Shown one piece after another: positions 8,282-19,000 of a DNA stretch of 38,975 nucleotides. The notes under the pieces were generated by a model, which did not search any database, was not told the origin of the DNA, and saw nothing but the letters and a program-made list of their open reading frames with translations. Position 1 is the stretch's first letter. Every line of letters starts with the position of its first letter. The stretch comes from Nostoc sp. 106C (GTDB lineage Bacteria; Cyanobacteriota; Cyanobacteriia; Cyanobacteriales; Nostocaceae). The position numbers and the translations under genes are program-made. The stretch lies in contig NZ_MTAW01000068.1 of NCBI RefSeq assembly GCF_002154725.1, forward strand, positions 1 to 38,975, given 5' to 3'.

Positions 8282-8462
8282 TTGAATGTCAGAATCGAAA
8301 AAGCATGGCAAGATAAAGTATTGAGTCACCTAGAGAAACTTACAGACGATGCAGTGGAAGCAGAACAAATAGCTGTTGGTTAATGATGATGGCTATAGTT
8401 GGCGTGCGCTCAAGGACAACCCAGCTATAGTCATCACTACCACTACAACCTACCAGTTGTAA
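8282..8462 (+). pseudogene. Possible small gene broken by a frameshift
   Basis: From a TTG at 8282 the frame reads NVRIEKAWQDKVLSHLEKL and on to EAEQIAVG, then stops at 8381. One base over, the sequence continues as NDDGYSWRALKDNPAIVIT and ends at a TAA (8460-8462) facing the end of the DUF5615 gene. Both halves have protein-like composition, which suggests one ancestral gene of about 58 codons with a single frameshift. I do not recognise the family; a small antitoxin would fit the setting. Confidence 0.35.
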
Positions 8463-8809
8463 TGATTCAAAACTATAAACTGCCCTACCAAAGATAAATT
8501 TGTATTTTCTAAATTTGCAATAGCCTTAACTATCGCAGCGTAACTCATACTTTTTGCGGTATCAGCGTCCTGGTATATTGCTAGAATTCCTAAATGGTCT
8601 GAATTTGCTTGATGTAATTCTAAAAAGTCGTTACAGTTGCGAGTTAGCAAGACACGCTGTTGAGTTCGAGCCATTTCCATTACTAAGCTATCTGGGATAC
8701 CAGTTATCCCAGCCTCGCCGATTGTTAATAGATCGTGCTTATCTGCTCGTAACATCTCAACAAGACGACGTGCTTGTGTATCCTCGTCAACTAGCAGCCT
8801 GAGACTCAA
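8450..8809 (-). CDS. DUF5615 PIN-like protein (putative toxin)
   Basis: The product has 119 residues. It begins MSLRLLVDEDTQARRLVEML and has the family pattern of an early acidic pair (VDED), then VLLTRNCNDFLELH with a second conserved aspartate in a PIN-like nuclease fold, then DHLGILAIYQ. DUF5615 proteins are predicted nucleases and often form the toxin half of a module with DUF433 proteins. The start is a TTG at 8809: a strong AGGAG lies 8 nt upstream and a stop codon stands just before it in frame. The first 23 bases overlap the end of the DUF433 gene, so the pair is translationally coupled. Length is normal for the family. Confidence 0.8.
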   Translation of the reverse strand: MSLRLLVDEDTQARRLVEMLRADKHDLLTIGEAGITGIPDSLVMEMARTQQRVLLTRNCNDFLELHQANSDHLGILAIYQDADTAKSMSYAAIVKAIANLENTNLSLVGQFIVLNHYNW

Positions 8810-9302
8810 CTCTCACTCCTTGCTGTTCTAGACGATAACGTTCTTCCTCAGCTTCCATCTTGATGAGTTCGTGGTTAGCTTCACAGTAGCGAATGATTTC
8901 ATTAACAGCAGCGATAGGCAAAGAAAAGTTTTCGGCTGCTTCTTCAGGAGAAAGAGTATTCAACTGCATATCTTGCCAAACAGTAGAAGCTAACAGCCGT
9001 CGCCCTTTTACGTATAATTGTTTTCGCCAAGGATGGGGACGTGATACCAAATATTGCCAAATAGACTGTGGGGTTGGCTCTAATTCTGGAATTACCAGAT
9101 GAATTTGTTCGCCTGATGTCACAAGTCGGATTTGATAGCCTTGTTGCAGATAATTGTGGAGAACAGCCATCACAGAAATTGAGCGCAGAATAGTTTCTTT
9201 AGTAGTTGCTGCACCCATTGCTACTCGCAGCCACTCAATCTGTGCTTCTTGTTCAGGTAAAACGTTGAAGTTTTGCCGTTTTGTTTCACCCGCTTGACTC
9301 AT
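8787..9302 (-). CDS. DUF433 protein (putative antitoxin partner)
   Basis: The product has 171 residues. The middle, PTPQSIWQYLVSRPHPWRKQ, is followed by YVKGRRLLASTVWQDMQLN and the SPEEAAENFSLPIAAVNEII helix-turn-helix, which is the DUF433 pattern. The first 70 residues are a separate N-terminal region (EAQIEWLRVAMGAATTKETI) resembling a small DNA-binding or dimerisation domain. DUF433 proteins partner DUF5615 toxins; here the toxin gene overlaps its 3' end by 23 bases. I infer an autoregulated module expressed from upstream of 9302. Confidence 0.8.
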   Translation of the reverse strand: MSQAGETKRQNFNVLPEQEAQIEWLRVAMGAATTKETILRSISVMAVLHNYLQQGYQIRLVTSGEQIHLVIPELEPTPQSIWQYLVSRPHPWRKQLYVKGRRLLASTVWQDMQLNTLSPEEAAENFSLPIAAVNEIIRYCEANHELIKMEAEEERYRLEQQGVRVESQAAS

Positions 9303-9385
9303 AAAACTTGGTCAGATGTATAAGTATATTATGAGTATAGTTGACTTATAAAGGGCGATGCCTGCTTATAGCTCAATCAAGACTA

Positions 9386-10006
9386 CTACAACGTCCATGC
9401 AGCTTGGAAAAAGTCACGTTCACAGAACATGGCATAACGATAGGTAGAGTGTACCAACGGTGTAGCGCTAGCGTAATTGTCAACTAAACTTTCTAAATTT
9501 TGTGCCAACGGTTGAAAATCTGCACTGCTGTAAGTCCGAATCCAGTTTGCATATAGATGATCGGGAATGCCATCATTAGCTAACTGTTCTCCCAAAAAAG
9601 CATACAGACGCATACATGGGGACATAGCAGCAGCAGTTAAACCCACATCCCCACCCCAAGCGGTAGCTAATAAAAAGTCAGTATAGCGACGGGTAGCTAC
9701 TCCTGGCTCTACAGAATGTAAATTGACTCCCCACTGAGCAGCGTAGCCTTGATGTAGCCGCAGTTCGTGCAAAACTCCGTCAGCTAGGGCGTGAAATGTA
9801 GTGAATCCTAGCCAGTCTGGTGCTTTAGCGGCGGCGATGCTGTAAGCACGGGCAAAAGCTTCTAAGAAAAAAGCATCTTGTCCTACATAGTAAGCAAATT
9901 TTTCTGGCGCAAGAATACCGTTAGCAATGCCTTGAACAAAAGGATGCTCTAGACAAGCTTGGGCTAAATCTTGATTTGCTGTCCACAATTCAATGGATAG
10001 AGTCAT
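9386..10006 (-). CDS. tenA: TenA-family thiamin-related hydrolase (aminopyrimidine aminohydrolase)
   Basis: The product has 206 residues. The family residues are in place: D44 in YVGQDAFFLEAFARAYS, C131 in AAAMSPCMRLYAFLGE, and E196 in MFCERDFFQAAW. The active-site cysteine puts it in the TenA_C class, whose members hydrolyse aminopyrimidine breakdown products of thiamin for salvage. I see no TPP riboswitch upstream; instead the 100 nt before the start are filled by short repeats. The first 63 bases exist as a degraded second copy at 8141-8203. The gene is the only copy that looks intact. The TenA call is secure; the exact substrate is inferred from class. Confidence 0.88.
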   Translation of the reverse strand: MTLSIELWTANQDLAQACLEHPFVQGIANGILAPEKFAYYVGQDAFFLEAFARAYSIAAAKAPDWLGFTTFHALADGVLHELRLHQGYAAQWGVNLHSVEPGVATRRYTDFLLATAWGGDVGLTAAAMSPCMRLYAFLGEQLANDGIPDHLYANWIRTYSSADFQPLAQNLESLVDNYASATPLVHSTYRYAMFCERDFFQAAWTL

Positions 10007-10093
10007 TAGTCAAGAGTCAATAGTCCTTTGTCATTCGTCATTAGTCATTTCCACGCGTCACCTTGTCTCCGCGTCTTTGCGTCAGTTCCTCCC
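10007..10093. repeat. Heptamer-type and CGCGTC-type short repeats
   Basis: TAGTCAAGAGTCAATAGTCC, TTTGTCATTCGTCATTAGTC and then CGCGTCACCTTGTCTCCGCG. The same composite arrangement as at 1677-1760 and 32034-32184. It fills the gap between tenA and the pentapeptide-repeat gene. Confidence 0.75.
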
Positions 10094-10107
10094 CATCCCT
10101 TTCTCTC

Positions 10108-10878
10108 CTAAAAGGGTAGGAACTGAAACAAGACTGAGCCAAGACTACCTAAAAAGTCAAAAAAGCTGGGTTTGCCAACATTAACTTTACCATCTGGAGG
10201 TGTTTGTAATTCTTTAATAAAAGCTTGTGCTGTTTGGATACCAGGAGCATTTTTTTGCTCTGTAAAAATTTTTGTGGCAATCTGAGCATCTTGGAACGCG
10301 CCTTGTCGATCCAATACTTGGTAACGGGCAACACCACGAGCCAAGTAAGCTCCTGCATAGTCGGTTTTTGCTGCGATCGCTTGATTAAAATACTCAATTG
10401 CTTGCGGTGTATTGCCTTTTTGCGCTTCTGCTACACCCCAAGCATAAAATTCTTCTGCTGTGGCAATTTGCGATGGTATACCTACTGCACCTTGAAGATA
10501 AGTACTGTTAAGGTTTACTCCATTTAATTCTGCATTGACTAGGTAGGAATTTCTTAAGTCTGCATTTGCCAAATTTGCCCCAGCGAGTTTAGCAGCACTC
10601 AGGTTCACGCCGAATAAACTAGCACCAGTCAAGTTTGCACCCCTCAAATCAGCACCAGTCAAGTTTGCACGGCTAAGATTAGCACCTGCGAGATTGGCTC
10701 CGCTTAAATTGGCTCCAGATAAATCAGCCAATACCAAACCTGCATTTATCAAGTCACAATTTTGACATTGTTTAGTTGCCAATAACTGTCTAATGTGTTC
10801 AGAATTTGCTGCTTGAGCGCTAGTAGTCAAGCTGATTGTGGTTAAAAATACAGTTGTGGCTAGAATTTGGCTTTTCAT
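10108..10878 (-). CDS. Secreted pentapeptide-repeat and TPR protein
   Basis: The product has 256 residues. A signal peptide (MKSQILATTVFLTTISLTTS, cleavage near AQA-AN) is followed by a short CQNCDLINAGLVLADL lead. About 16 pentapeptide repeats of the A(D/N)LXX type run from about residue 45 to 130 (SGANLSGANLAGANLSRANL and so on). Residues 140-215 look like two TPR motifs (EEFYAWGVAEAQKGNTPQAI). The tail is hydrophobic (FFDFLGSLGSVLFQFLPF). Pentapeptide proteins fold as right-handed beta-helices; secreted ones are numerous in cyanobacteria and mostly of unknown role. The paired cysteines of CQNC are the usual cap of this group. Transcribed toward tenA, possibly in one unit with it. Confidence 0.8.
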   Translation of the reverse strand: MKSQILATTVFLTTISLTTSAQAANSEHIRQLLATKQCQNCDLINAGLVLADLSGANLSGANLAGANLSRANLTGADLRGANLTGASLFGVNLSAAKLAGANLANADLRNSYLVNAELNGVNLNSTYLQGAVGIPSQIATAEEFYAWGVAEAQKGNTPQAIEYFNQAIAAKTDYAGAYLARGVARYQVLDRQGAFQDAQIATKIFTEQKNAPGIQTAQAFIKELQTPPDGKVNVGKPSFFDFLGSLGSVLFQFLPF

Positions 10879-10986
10879 ATTCTCTATAGCAATATTTGTT
10901 ACTCAGTTCTCAACTTTCGCTGAGATATATTTATACTTCAGCCTATGATATGAATAATCTCAGCCATTCGCCATATTTAGTATTAA

Positions 10987-11133
10987 TCAATACATAGTAA
11001 GTTGGGTAACGGTGAAAACTTGATGATTAAAGTTGATGCTACCAGTTGTTTGACTGGGAGCAGACCAATTCATTCCTGTAAATAAACTAAGACTAAACGT
11101 AAGGCCAACAGCCAATAAGAATTTTTCGATCAT
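10987..11133 (-). CDS. Small secreted peptide ORF (48 residues)
   Basis: An ATG at 11133 opens a 48-codon frame: MIEKFLLAVGLTFSLSLFTG, then MNWSAPSQTTGSINFNHQ, then a short tail ending TQLTMY and a TGA. The first 25 residues look like a signal peptide with cleavage near WSA. A GGAG ribosome site (in TATGGAGAGTAACT) lies at good distance before the ATG. The size is below the cut-off of most gene callers. It lies upstream of the pentapeptide gene in the same direction, 108 nt apart. I do not recognise a family; confidence rests on start site and composition. Confidence 0.5.
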   Translation of the reverse strand: MIEKFLLAVGLTFSLSLFTGMNWSAPSQTTGSINFNHQVFTVTQLTMY

Positions 11134-11509
11134 AATAGTTACTCTCCATAATCGCCAAGTAATAACCGAGGCGAATTCGCATTTAAAGTATTATTTATTT
11201 TTCCCAAAAGCTAAGTGATAACCAATAAGATTTACTGTGATTTGAATCCTATCGTTTAGTGATGGCGATCGCACACAAAAAGATTGGGTTTTTTAACTAC
11301 ATGAGCTACAAGACTTGTAGGATAAGGAAAAAGCCTCCAAAGTGAAAGAGCAAGAGATTGATAGCTAGCTCTTGTATCTGTTCCAAAAGTACCCATATGC
11401 CAACCAGATAACTGTCACAATTAAGTTATCGCGATTTAGAATTATGTAATTTTTTATACTTAATTTGATTAAAAATTATTGCGATCGCCAATCCCTAATT
11501 TTCCAAATA
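11134..11509. other. Intergenic region, nothing clear
   Basis: 376 nt between the end of the 514-residue kinase gene and the start of the 48-residue peptide ORF. It holds one HIP1-like site, a GCGAATTCGC palindrome at 11171-11180 and a CTACAAGACTTGTAG palindrome near 11310. I find no coding frame, and no convincing terminator for the kinase gene. Confidence 0.5.
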
Positions 11510-13054
11510 TTACTCAGAACGACTGCTATTTAAACTACTTGGGAGTAAACAGGCAAATTCTGAAGAATGCTGTCGTACAGGAATGGTAATAATAAATTCT
11601 GCTCCTTCACCAGGTGCGGACATACACTGCAACCATCCCCCATGCTTAGAGATAATTTGGTAACTAATACTCAATCCCAAACCTGTTCCCTTACCAACAG
11701 GTTTTGTAGTAAAAAAGGGATTGAAAAGGTGTTGCCAGATATATTCAGACATCCCAACCCCATTATCGGCAATTTGAATAGAAACAAAATTATTGTCAAC
11801 TATTCTAGTACGAATAATAATCTGGCTTGGATTAGCCTGAGCATCTTGTGAAATTTGCTGTTTTTCATACTCTTCTAAAGAATCGATCGCATTAGCAATC
11901 AGATTCATAAATACTTGGTTGAGTTGTCCAGCATAACATTCTACTGCGGGCAAATTGCCATATTCTTTGATAACTTTAATACCTGAGTGATTTGTATTAG
12001 CTTTGAGGCGATTATGCAAAATCAGCAATGTACTATCTAAGCCATCATGAATATTTACCGGCTTCATTTCTGCTTCATCGATCCGAGAAAAGTTCTTTAA
12101 TGATTGAATAATCTCACGGATGCGTTCAGCACCAATTTTCATTGAAGATAGCAGTTTCGGTAAGTCTGTAATTAAAAATTCTAGATCTATTACCTCTAGC
12201 TGTTCTCTAATTTCTAACGGCGGCTCAGGGTTGTATTTGGCGTACAAATGCAACAGATGAAGTAAATCTTGAGTGTATTGGCTCGCATGAGTTAAGTTTC
12301 CATAGACGAAGTTAACGGGATTATTAATTTCATGAGCAACCCCTGCTACCAGTTGTCCCAGACTGGACATTTTCTCGCTTTGTACTAATTGACTTTGAGT
12401 TTCTTGCAGTTGGCGAAAAGCAACTTCTAACTGATTGGCTTGTATTCGATAACGAGTTTCTGACTGTTGTAAGGCTTGCTCTGTGAGAATCCGCTCACGA
12501 ACTTCTTGTTGTAGTTGCTGATTTGCTTGTTGAAGTTCAGCCGTTCTTGCTTCTACTCGTTGTTCCAATTCAGTAGTTAATAGTACAAGCTCTTGCTCTA
12601 CTTTGAAACGCTCTTGAATCTCCTGTTCTAAACGTAGAGAATGCTCTTGTAATTCTTTAGTTAAATTTCGCAGACTCAAATGAATTTTAACGCGAGCTAA
12701 AACTTCTTCATGCTGCAACGGCTTAGTGATATAGTCTACAGCCCCAAGACTCAATCCTTTGACTTTATCTACTGTTTCTGATAATGCCGTCATGAAAATT
12801 ATCGGAATATCTTGTGTAATTGCTTTGGCTTTTAAACGACGACAGGTTTCAAAACCATCCATGCCTGGCATAATTACATCTAATAATATTAGATCGGGCA
12901 AAGCATATTCCATTTGCTCAATTGCGTCTTCACCATCTTCGGCAACTAGAACTTGAAAACCAGAATCAGCTAGAAACTCAAATAGTACGCCTAAATTAGT
13001 CGGAGTATCATCAACAATTAAAATAGTATTGTTTACAGTATTTTTTTGATTCAT
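11510..13054 (-). CDS. Receiver-histidine kinase hybrid
   Basis: The product has 514 residues. An N-terminal receiver domain (1-125) has D15/D16, phosphoacceptor D59 in LLDVIMPGMDG, T89 and K111. A coiled coil with a charged ARTAELQQANQQLQQEVRER-type helix follows (about 130-225). The HisKA phospho-site is H241 in VAGVAHEINNPVNFVYGNL, and the HATPase domain has N (NLIANAIDSLEEY), G1 (IADNGVGMSEYIW) and G2 (KPVGKGTGLGLSISYQIISK) boxes. This order (receiver first, kinase last) is common in cyanobacteria. It starts 2 nt after the stop of the 2002-residue kinase, so the two form an operon; I infer phosphotransfer from the large protein. No sensor or membrane domain is present. Confidence 0.92.
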   Translation of the reverse strand: MNQKNTVNNTILIVDDTPTNLGVLFEFLADSGFQVLVAEDGEDAIEQMEYALPDLILLDVIMPGMDGFETCRRLKAKAITQDIPIIFMTALSETVDKVKGLSLGAVDYITKPLQHEEVLARVKIHLSLRNLTKELQEHSLRLEQEIQERFKVEQELVLLTTELEQRVEARTAELQQANQQLQQEVRERILTEQALQQSETRYRIQANQLEVAFRQLQETQSQLVQSEKMSSLGQLVAGVAHEINNPVNFVYGNLTHASQYTQDLLHLLHLYAKYNPEPPLEIREQLEVIDLEFLITDLPKLLSSMKIGAERIREIIQSLKNFSRIDEAEMKPVNIHDGLDSTLLILHNRLKANTNHSGIKVIKEYGNLPAVECYAGQLNQVFMNLIANAIDSLEEYEKQQISQDAQANPSQIIIRTRIVDNNFVSIQIADNGVGMSEYIWQHLFNPFFTTKPVGKGTGLGLSISYQIISKHGGWLQCMSAPGEGAEFIITIPVRQHSSEFACLLPSSLNSSRSE

Positions 13055-13056
13055 GA

Positions 13057-16000
13057 TTAATTGCCTGCACTTTTAAGAAATTCGCGGATTTTTTTAATTT
13101 GAAAGCCTTTGGCTAATTGCTGTAACTCTTGAAAGAAAGGAAGATATTGAACATTTAATTGTTGTAAGCGAGATGCTTCTTCAATAATTCCTTTTAAATC
13201 GCCTTGCCAGGCTAATTTTAATAGAGCAGCTATTTCTTCATTTGGGGGAAATATCAAATTTTGTTCCTCAGAATTAGATTGAGAATGAGTAACTGCTGTT
13301 GACTCTTCATAAATCCATTCTAAATCTAAATAAATTTGCAACTTTGTAAAAAGTTCTGATATCCGAATTGGTTTAGGAAGAAAGTCGTTACAGCCAATTT
13401 CTTTGCTTTTTTGTTGATCAAAATCAAAAACACTAGCAGAAGTTCCCAGAACTATAATATTCTTAAGTTCAGGCGATCGCCTAATTCTGCGGGTTGCTTC
13501 TAAGCCGCTTAATATTGGCATCATCAAATCCATTAATATACAATCTATCGGTAATTCTGCCGCTTTATTTAAGCAATCTTGCCCATCAACAGCTTCCACA
13601 ATTTCAAATCCGATTGCAGCTAGCATCTTCACTAAAATTGACCGATTTTCTAACTTATCATCAGCAACAATAATTGTGCGTTTTTTACCCTGATAACCGA
13701 TAATATTTTGGTTTATTGCTTTTACTGAATCTGGAGATTGTTCAACTTCTGGCAATTCTAAATCAAAGAAGAAATTACTACCTTTACCTAAAGTACTTTG
13801 AACCTGAATTTCTCCTCCCATCATTTGCACTAATCTGCGACTAATAGATAACCCTAAGCCTGTGCCTTCTACTTTGCGATTGTTTTCACCTACTTGGTGA
13901 AAAGGTAAAAATATATCTTGTAATTGTTCAGGAGCCATACCGACTCCTGTATCTTTTACCTGAAACCGAATCTTGTTATTGTGATAGCCAACTTTTAAAG
14001 TCACTTCACCAGATTCTGTAAACTTCACAGCATTACCGAGTAAATTAATTAAAACTTGTCGCAACCGTTTTTCATCAGCTTTCACTCCTTGAGGTAAGTT
14101 AGTTATTGGCTGATAAATTAAACCAATGCCTTTTTGTTGAGCGCGAATCCGACAAATTTCTGCAATTCCTTCCAAAAATTGGGTAAAATGAAATTCTGTA
14201 GGATACAATTCCATTTTCCGCGCTTCAATTTTGGATAGATCCAACACTTCATTAATTAGGTTTAAGAGATGATCGCCACACTGATAAATAATATTCAACC
14301 CATCTTTTTGAGAATTAGTTATATCTTTATCTCGTTGCAGGATTTGAGTGTAACCTAAAATCCCATTCAACGGTGTGCGGAGTTCATGGCTCATATTAGC
14401 TAAAAACTCACTTTTGGCATGATTAGCAGATTGCGCTGCTGCTTCGGCTTTTTGCAAATGCACATTTTTTTCTTGTAATTCCTGAGTTCGCTCTTGAACT
14501 TTTGCTTCTAAAGTGGCGTTAGCTGTCGCTAAATCACTGTAGAGGCGAGCATTTTCAATGGCAATTGCTGCTTGCGAAGATAAAAGTTTTAAAATTTCTA
14601 ATCTATCTGGAGTAAATGCTTCTGGTGTGAGATTATTTTCTAGGTAAACAATGCCACTCAGTTTTCCTTGATGGAGAAGTGGCGTACATAATACTGATTT
14701 AGGTTTTTGATTAATAATATAAGGATCTGTTGCAAAAATTCCTTCACAAATTGTATTGCTGCATAAAACATTTTCCAGGGTTCTGGCTACATAATTAATT
14801 ATTGATACAGGTAATTCATCACTAGTAGCTATTGGTTGTGATTGCATAACAATCACATCTTGTTGCTCAACTGTTGCTTTTGCTTCTATTAGCAAACTGC
14901 CATCTATCTCTAAGATCAGGTGTCCAGTTTGAGCGCCAGCGTTTTCTAGCACAATTTTCATTAATTTATCCAGCAATTTACTCAAAACAATTTCGCCAGA
15001 AAGAGCTTGAGCAGCTTTCATGACTGTTGCTAAATCGAGAACTTGAGAATTACTGCCAGTCGTGGCTGTTTTTGTAAAAGTATTTTCTGTATTGATGTTT
15101 GCGATGTTCTGCGATGTCTCACGACAAGCCACTTCGTGTCTACGCATAATCAATTGGGGATAGCGTGCTTCTAAATCTTTGACTTTAGCGATCGCTCCCC
15201 AATGACTATAGGCGTGGTAAGCATTAGTCATGTATGTACGGGCAATGGTTTGTTTACCCCATGACAGATAAAATTTAGCAGCAAGTTCGTGAGCGAGAGC
15301 TTCTTCGTTGATGTACTCGTTTTCTTTAGCAAGTGCGATCGCTTTGTCGTAATTTTCTATTGCCTCTACTTTTTCATCTAAAACTCGATGTCGTTCTGCC
15401 TCCACTAGATAGAATTTGTGCAGATGATTCATTGGGGCATGATGCGCCCATTTTTGCATTTTTTCTTGATTAGCTTGGACGCGATCGAGAATGGTCTGCT
15501 GCTCAGACTCTAGATTATCGTCATACACTGCCAGCCGAATTAAAGAATCGTATAAATGGAAGATAGGAATAACGGGTAATCCTACCGATGCACCTAAATA
15601 CTTCTCTGCTATAGCAGTATTCTCAATCGCTTGAGAGTAGTTTTCAAACAAATAACAAAGTAAAATTTTGTTCAAATACAAGTAGAAAATCCCCGCATTA
15701 TCATTTGCTTGCTGGTGCAGAGGCAACCTGATTTCTTCATCGTAGACTTCACCCTGGAGACAACAGGAATTTTCACTTCTTCCGAGTAGATTTAAGACAG
15801 CTTGCAAATAAATTTCTTGAAAATTAAGTGCTGTTTCTTGCTTAATTTTATAAATAGCATCTCTGTAAGTTACCATCTCTTTTTCCAGTCCAGTCAATTC
15901 TTTGCCGCTAAAGTAAGCGCAATAGGAGTATACTATTAGACCAAAAGTAGCCCATTCTAAATCTCCCGTCTCCATTCCGCTAGCGTAAGCTGACATGAAA

Positions 16001-19000
16001 GGCTCCAATGTTTCTTTGAGATGCTCTTTCCAATGTCGGGTAAATATATTTACTATGACTACTGTCTTGGCTTTAATTTCTTTAGCATTCAACTTTGACA
16101 CTAGATTTAAAGCCAATTGACCAAACTGATGACCTGAATCAATATCTCCCACAACTCCACAAAGCAGAAGACCATAATTGGCATAACCAAAGGGAGACAC
16201 CGAAGCATTACCATATTGGACAGATAATTGTACTTGTTTGCACACTGTCAAGGGCAATAGTTGTGGGGCCGCAACGTATACAGCAGCAAAGATACTTGAT
16301 AAAAGTCTGATAGCTGCTAATTTATAGCGATCGGTCATTTGAGGCAGGTCAATTAAATCCTCAATTTGCTTCCCATTTAACATTGCCGAAGTTTCCCCTA
16401 GCGCCTGCCCAATATCTGATGGGTTGGGCTGTTGGGGAAACTCTATCCCTAACAGCTTTAAAACTTCTAACGCTATATTAACTGCTTCTAGAAGCTTGTT
16501 CTGCGATACGTAAGCTTGAATCTGGACTTCATAGACTTTAACTTTGTCCAGCAGCGTTTTAGCATGGTTTTGTACTATCTCAACAAACCTGTGCATTCCG
16601 ACAAAATCACCACTCAAAAAAGCTGCCTCTGTTGCTTCTGAGTACAGTGCCAATGTCAGTTCATATTCACACTTCCAGCTTTCTTCTGCTAGCAGTCCTA
16701 AACCAACTTGTAAATATTTGATGGCAGAATCGTGCGCTGTTGCTGCTTTAGCTTTTTGCCCGGCTATGAGGTTTAGTTGAGCTAGTTCATATTTTTCTGA
16801 CTCAGATGTGAGTAGTTCCGTACCGTAATTGAGTTGATTAACTAGTGCAAATATGTTTTCTTTGCGTTCTTCTGGCGTTGCACTTTGCAGCAGTAATTGA
16901 CCTATTCTCAGGCGCGTTTTTTTCTTCTGCTCATCAGGAATCATAGAATACGCTGCTTGCTGCACGCGATCGTGCAAGAATCTGTATGTGATTGTTTGAG
17001 ATGTATGAATTAATTTTACTACTTTATCTACCCTATTTTCTATTTCCTCTCGATCAATTAATAGGGGTATTTTGTATGAATCATTTAAAGTAAAAATTAA
17101 ACCTTCTTGCAGAGCTTCCCATAAATCTGCTGCTGTTTGGGACTGACTTGTTTGATTAACAGTTGCCAAAACTTCTAAAGTAAATTTATCTCCAATACAA
17201 GCTGCTATTTTTAAAACATTAATTGTCCGTGATGATAGCTTTTGGATTTGGCTAACCATCAAGTCAACAACATTATCTGTATTATGAATATCTTTTAGCC
17301 GCTCAATATCCCATTGCCATCTACCTTCAAAAAAATTAAAGTTTATTAAATTTTCCTGGTACAGATATTTGAGTAATTGAGTTAAGAAAAAGGGATTACC
17401 TTGGGTTTTGTTAAATACTAACTCAGCTAGCGATTTTACTGCTACATTGCTGCTACGTAGAGTATCTGCAACTAACTGATTAACACAATCAATATTCAAA
17501 GTTGTGAGAACAATATTATTGATGGTATTCCTAATTAACCGAATTTGCTCAAGGGTATGAACTAAAGGATGAGTTGCATTGACTTCATTATCACGATAAG
17601 CTCCAATTAATAATAAATATTCGCTATCTGCGTCGGTAATAATTAGCTCGATTAACTTCAAAGAAGCTGAATCTGCCCATTGTAAATCATCTAAAAATAA
17701 AACTAGAGGATGTTCTCGTTTAGTAAAGACATGAATAAACTGTTGAAATACCCGATTGAAACGATTTTGCGATTCTGATGCGCCTAATTGTAATACCGCA
17801 GGCTGAGAACCAATAATCCGTTCTACTTCTGGTATCACATCTATAATTATCTGTCCATTTTGACCGAGTGATGCTAATAGTTTAGATTTCCAAACTACTA
17901 AAGATTCAGCACTTTCTGTTAACAGTTGCCGCATTAATTCTTGAAAAGCTTGAATTAATGAAGCATAAGGAATATTCCGTTTAAACTGATCAAATTTACC
18001 TGAAATAAAATATCCCCTCTGGCGGACAATTGGTTTATGAATTTCGTTTACTAATGAAGATTTACCAATTCCAGAGTATCCTGAAACCAGCATTATCTCG
18101 GATTGACCATTGCTGACACGCTCAAAGGCATTTAATAATGTATTGACTTCTGCTTCCCTACCATACAGTTTTTGGGGAATGATAAATTGGCTAGATAAAT
18201 CTAATTGTCCAATCGTAAATTCATCAATTTGACCATTGTTTTCTAACTGCTGTAGACATAATTGTAAATCTGCTTTTAACCCCAAGGCGCTTTGATATCT
18301 ATCTTCAGCCGTCTTAGCTAAAAGTTTCATGATGATCTCTGAAAGTACTGAAGAAATTTCTGAATTAATCTTGTGAGGTGAAGCAGGAGTTTTTGCAATG
18401 TGGGAGTGAATGATTTCTAGCGGATCATTGCTATCAAAAGGTAACAAACCAGTAAGAATTTGATAAAAGGTGACTCCTAAAGAATAAAAATCGGTACGAT
18501 AATCAAGTGACCGATTCATTCTGCCAGTTTGCTCAGGAGACATATAGGCAAGTGTGCCTTCGATTAAGTTGGGGTTGCTGATAGTTGGATTTTCTCTAGA
18601 TAATTGTGATGCAATACTAAAGTCGATGAGTTTAACAGTGAGATTTTCTGGATTAATAATAATATTTTGTGGCTTGATATCTTTATGAATAACTTGCTTA
18701 TTATGAATATTTGCTAAAGCAGATGCTAATTGAGTAGCTATAAGTAGGAAATTTTTTAATGATAATTGATGTGTATCGATAAAATGCTTGAGTGATATCG
18801 CGCTTAAATCCTCTAAAACTAGTGCAAATCCGTTTTGATGCTTTTCTAAACTTAACGGCTGAATAACTCCGGCAATACCTTTTAAGCTGTTAAGCACTTG
18901 ATATTCAAGTCTCAGTCCGGTTAACTCTTTTAAGGTGGGATATTCAGCTTTAAGTGCTTTAATGATGACTGCGGTTTGATCTACCTGTTTGATGGCGCGA

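Noticed and set aside
11310-11324. CTACAAGACTTGTAG palindrome as terminator of the 514-residue kinase gene
   Set aside because: Almost 200 nt from the stop, a 6-7-bp arm only and no T-tract.
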